From an uncultured Muribaculaceae bacterium (GTDB lineage Bacteria > Bacteroidota > Bacteroidia > Bacteroidales > Muribaculaceae), in contig CAJUBC010000036.1 of assembly GCA_910584545.1 (NCBI GenBank), positions 1 to 24,592 of the forward strand: a DNA stretch of 24,592 bases. The letters are read 5' to 3'. Positions 23,166 to 24,592 of the stretch are shown in pieces. The number at the start of each line of letters is the position of its first letter. The stretch's first letter is position 1. Position numbers and translations under genes: made by a program. The notes beneath the pieces are model-generated. The model saw only the letters and a program-made list of their open reading frames with translations. It ran no database searches and was not told the origin of the DNA.

Positions 23166-23648
23166 ATGAAGAGAATCTTTACTGCAATGATTGCTGTCCT
23201 GGCTCTGTTCGGAGCGATTTCTCCGCAGAAGGCCAATGCGGCTGGTGGCGAGATGGCCATAGGCCTTAACGGCGGCTTCGCCACTTACAACGACGGGGGC
23301 TACATGAGCCTTTATTATCAGTATGAATTCGCCACTCATTTCAGGATCGCTCCTGAAATCGGGTATGTGTTCCGAAATGATGGAGTGTCGGCTTTCACGA
23401 TGAATGTCGACATGCAGTTCCCGTTCCGCCTTCACAGGGTGGTGGCTGTCTATCCTTTCGCTGGTCTTACATTCAACAACTGGATGTGGCGTGATGGTGG
23501 CAATGCCGCGAGGGTAGGTGGAAACTTCGGTGCCGGCTTCGATTTCTATCTTACCAATTACCTTAAGCTAAGCGTCCAGGGCAAGTACTCGGTGATGAAC
23601 GACACAAGCGGAGGTTTCTTCGGAGTCGGCATCGGTTACGTGTTCTGA
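23166..23648 (+). CDS. Small outer-membrane beta-barrel protein
   Basis: This 160-residue protein has a clear signal peptide (residues 1-25, cut after ANA). Alternating-pattern beta strands with many Gly and aromatic residues follow: FATYNDGGYMSLYYQYEF, FRIAPEIGYVF, LKLSVQGKYSV. It ends in GIGYVF, and a C-terminal Phe is typical of proteins inserted by the BAM machinery. Eight strands seem likely from the length, as in OmpA/OmpX-like barrels. I do not know the specific family or function. I set the start at the ATG at 23166 to give a normal signal sequence; an open frame from 23136 adds ten residues. A lipoprotein gene follows 17 bases later, probably in the same transcript. Confidence 0.78.
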   Translation: MKRIFTAMIAVLALFGAISPQKANAAGGEMAIGLNGGFATYNDGGYMSLYYQYEFATHFRIAPEIGYVFRNDGVSAFTMNVDMQFPFRLHRVVAVYPFAGLTFNNWMWRDGGNAARVGGNFGAGFDFYLTNYLKLSVQGKYSVMNDTSGGFFGVGIGYVF

Positions 23649-23665
23649 CATAAAAATTTATTGAA

Positions 23666-24265
23666 ATGATTACAATGAAACAGATCGGTGTGTTGTCGGC
23701 TATTCTGCTCCCCGGCATCGCGTTGCTTTCATCCTGCACGGAGAAGAAAGCTGACTTTATCGGAGAGTGGAGAGCTGTAAAACCGGTGTCGGTCACGTCG
23801 GAGATTACCGGTGCGGAGTCGGCCACGGAGGAAATAACGCTTGTTTTCAGCGAGGCGAAAGGAAATACCTCCGGAAAGGTGGAGATGACGGGACGGTTCA
23901 AGGTGAGCATGGCGCTTCCCTCCGATTCAACCGCAGTCTCCGTACCGGTGACTTTCACGGCCGATGCCCGTTGCGATGGTTCCTGGACTCCGGATGGAGA
24001 TGATTACGACGATTTGCTGCTTGTGTTCGATTACGAAGCGATTACCGTCACTGTTGACACTACATCGCTTTCCGCCGGAGCGAAACTGTCGCCCGAGCAT
24101 CTGTCATCGACTTCGGAACTGTGCAGGATGAAGGTGGAGAATGCGTTCCGTTCCACGCTTGCACGCTATTCCGTGCTGGATGACGTGGAGGTCTCAAAGG
24201 ACAGGACCTCGATGGATCTGGAACTGCAGAATCCGAAAGAGAAAGTCTATTTCACGCGTAGGTAA
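23666..24265 (+). CDS. Lipoprotein, possibly lipocalin-like
   Basis: This protein of up to 199 residues has a type II signal peptide and lipobox LLSSC, so it should be lipid-anchored in the envelope. After the cysteine comes TEKKADFIGEWRAVKP, and the mature part is rich in beta-type Thr/Val/Ser segments, with an acidic loop (DGDDYDDL) and a helical stretch near residue 160. The FIGEW opening resembles Bacteroidota lipocalin-like lipoproteins, but I cannot assign a family. Starts at 23666 or 23675 are both possible. It lies downstream of the barrel protein and before a terminator. Confidence 0.75.
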   Translation: MITMKQIGVLSAILLPGIALLSSCTEKKADFIGEWRAVKPVSVTSEITGAESATEEITLVFSEAKGNTSGKVEMTGRFKVSMALPSDSTAVSVPVTFTADARCDGSWTPDGDDYDDLLLVFDYEAITVTVDTTSLSAGAKLSPEHLSSTSELCRMKVENAFRSTLARYSVLDDVEVSKDRTSMDLELQNPKEKVYFTRR

Positions 24266-24274
24266 CAAGCCCAT

Positions 24275-24326
24275 AGGCTTATCTGCACAAGCTTACGAGG
24301 CTGATATACGTAGGCTTACGAGGCTG
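24275..24326. repeat. Short imperfect direct repeats after the lipoprotein gene
   Basis: GCTTACGAGGCTG occurs at 24291-24303 and again at 24314-24326 (period 23). A degenerate TAGGCTTATCTG precedes them at 24275-24286. They lie between the lipoprotein stop and its terminator. No function is evident. Confidence 0.6.
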
Positions 24327-24349
24327 CGATAGATAAGAATGGACAGATG

Positions 24350-24387
24350 GACACGTCCCGGCGAATTCGTTCGGGACGTGTCTTTTT
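24350..24387 (+). terminator. Rho-independent terminator
   Basis: The 11-bp perfect arms GACACGTCCCG (24350-24360) and CGGGACGTGTC (24372-24382) are followed by T5 (24383-24387). It ends the barrel-lipoprotein unit. Confidence 0.9.
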
Positions 24388-24406
24388 GAAATATTTTCGA
24401 TAAAAG

Positions 24407-24437
24407 TTGGCGGATTCAAAAAAAAGCTGTAATTTTG
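24407..24437 (+). promoter_or_regulatory. Promoter of tRNA-Ser
   Basis: TTG (24407-24409), a 20-base spacer and TAATTTTG (24430-24437) fit the Bacteroidota -33/-7 consensus. The mature tRNA begins 22 bases after the -7 box. Confidence 0.75.
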
Positions 24438-24459
24438 TACCCGCTATCAGAAACGACCG

Positions 24460-24545
24460 GGAGAGATGCCGGAGTGGTCGATCGGGGCGGTCTCGAAAAC
24501 CGTTGTGCCTTTCAGGTACCCAGGGTTCGAATCCCTGTCTCTCCG
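24460..24545 (+). tRNA. tRNA-Ser (anticodon CGA)
   Basis: The full cloverleaf is visible. Acceptor arms GGAGAGA (24460-24466) and TCTCTCC (24538-24544) pair perfectly, with G24545 as discriminator. The anticodon stem GCGGT/ACCGT closes the loop CTCGAAA with anticodon CGA, reading UCG. A long class II variable arm supports serine identity, and the T arm is CAGGG-TTCGAAT-CCCTG. CCA is not encoded. Confidence 0.95.
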
Positions 24546-24592
24546 CAACAAACGCTGAAAATCAGCAAATTGTAAAACAAACACCCAGTTTT

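Noticed and set aside
24460..24545. Selenocysteine tRNA
   Set aside because: The long variable arm invited the idea, but the anticodon is CGA, not UCA, and the acceptor stem has the normal seven pairs.
24554..24566. Small hairpin GCTGA-AAA-TCAGC after the tRNA as a terminator
   Set aside because: The stem is only five pairs with no T-run directly after it; the window ends too soon to judge.

Overview
The window looks like an ordinary stretch of core chromosome from a member of the Bacteroidales (Bacteroidota). The marks are a Bacteroides-type serine palmitoyltransferase, an LpxC-FabZ fusion, a methylmalonyl-CoA epimerase/decarboxylase operon typical of propionate-producing gut anaerobes, a menaquinone cluster, and repeated matches to the Bacteroidota -7 promoter box TAnnTTTG. 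GC-rich codons and long antisense open frames fit a mid-to-high GC Bacteroidales lineage. Muribaculaceae is possible, but that is a guess.

Layout, left to right. (1) 1-2130: spt (sphingolipid synthesis) with its promoter and terminator, then a pRiA4b ORF-3-like protein, ending in a bidirectional terminator. (2) 2154-7080, minus strand: a small unknown gene, then the five-gene operon mce-mmdA-mmdD-mmdC-mmdB. It encodes the epimerase and the sodium-pumping, biotin-dependent decarboxylation of methylmalonyl-CoA to propionyl-CoA. (3) 7163-10590, plus strand: lpxD-lpxC/fabZ-lpxA, the first acylation and deacetylation steps of lipid A plus a fatty-acid dehydratase, ending in a bidirectional terminator. 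(4) 10685-11452, minus: a Crp/Fnr regulator with its own promoter. (5) 11538-20450, minus: one tightly packed run that starts at a good promoter: polyprenyl-phosphate sugar transferase, CLC channel/antiporter with CBS domains, fmt, menD, menB, menC, menE. (6) 20455-23077, minus: nadE-tsaC with its own terminator. (7) 23166-24387, plus: a small outer-membrane barrel protein and a lipoprotein, then a terminator. (8) 24407-24545: tRNA-Ser(CGA) with a clear promoter.

Functionally, much of the window serves anaerobic energy metabolism (menaquinone for fumarate respiration, then succinate to propionate with sodium export) and envelope building (sphingolipid, lipid A, exopolysaccharide initiation, outer-membrane proteins). 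I found no mobile element, CRISPR array, defence locus or clearly new system. The points most worth checking are the promoter-proximal sugar transferase leading a housekeeping and menaquinone operon, the very short MenE, the divergent CLC selectivity motif, the repeat-bearing mce leader, and the unassigned barrel/lipoprotein pair.
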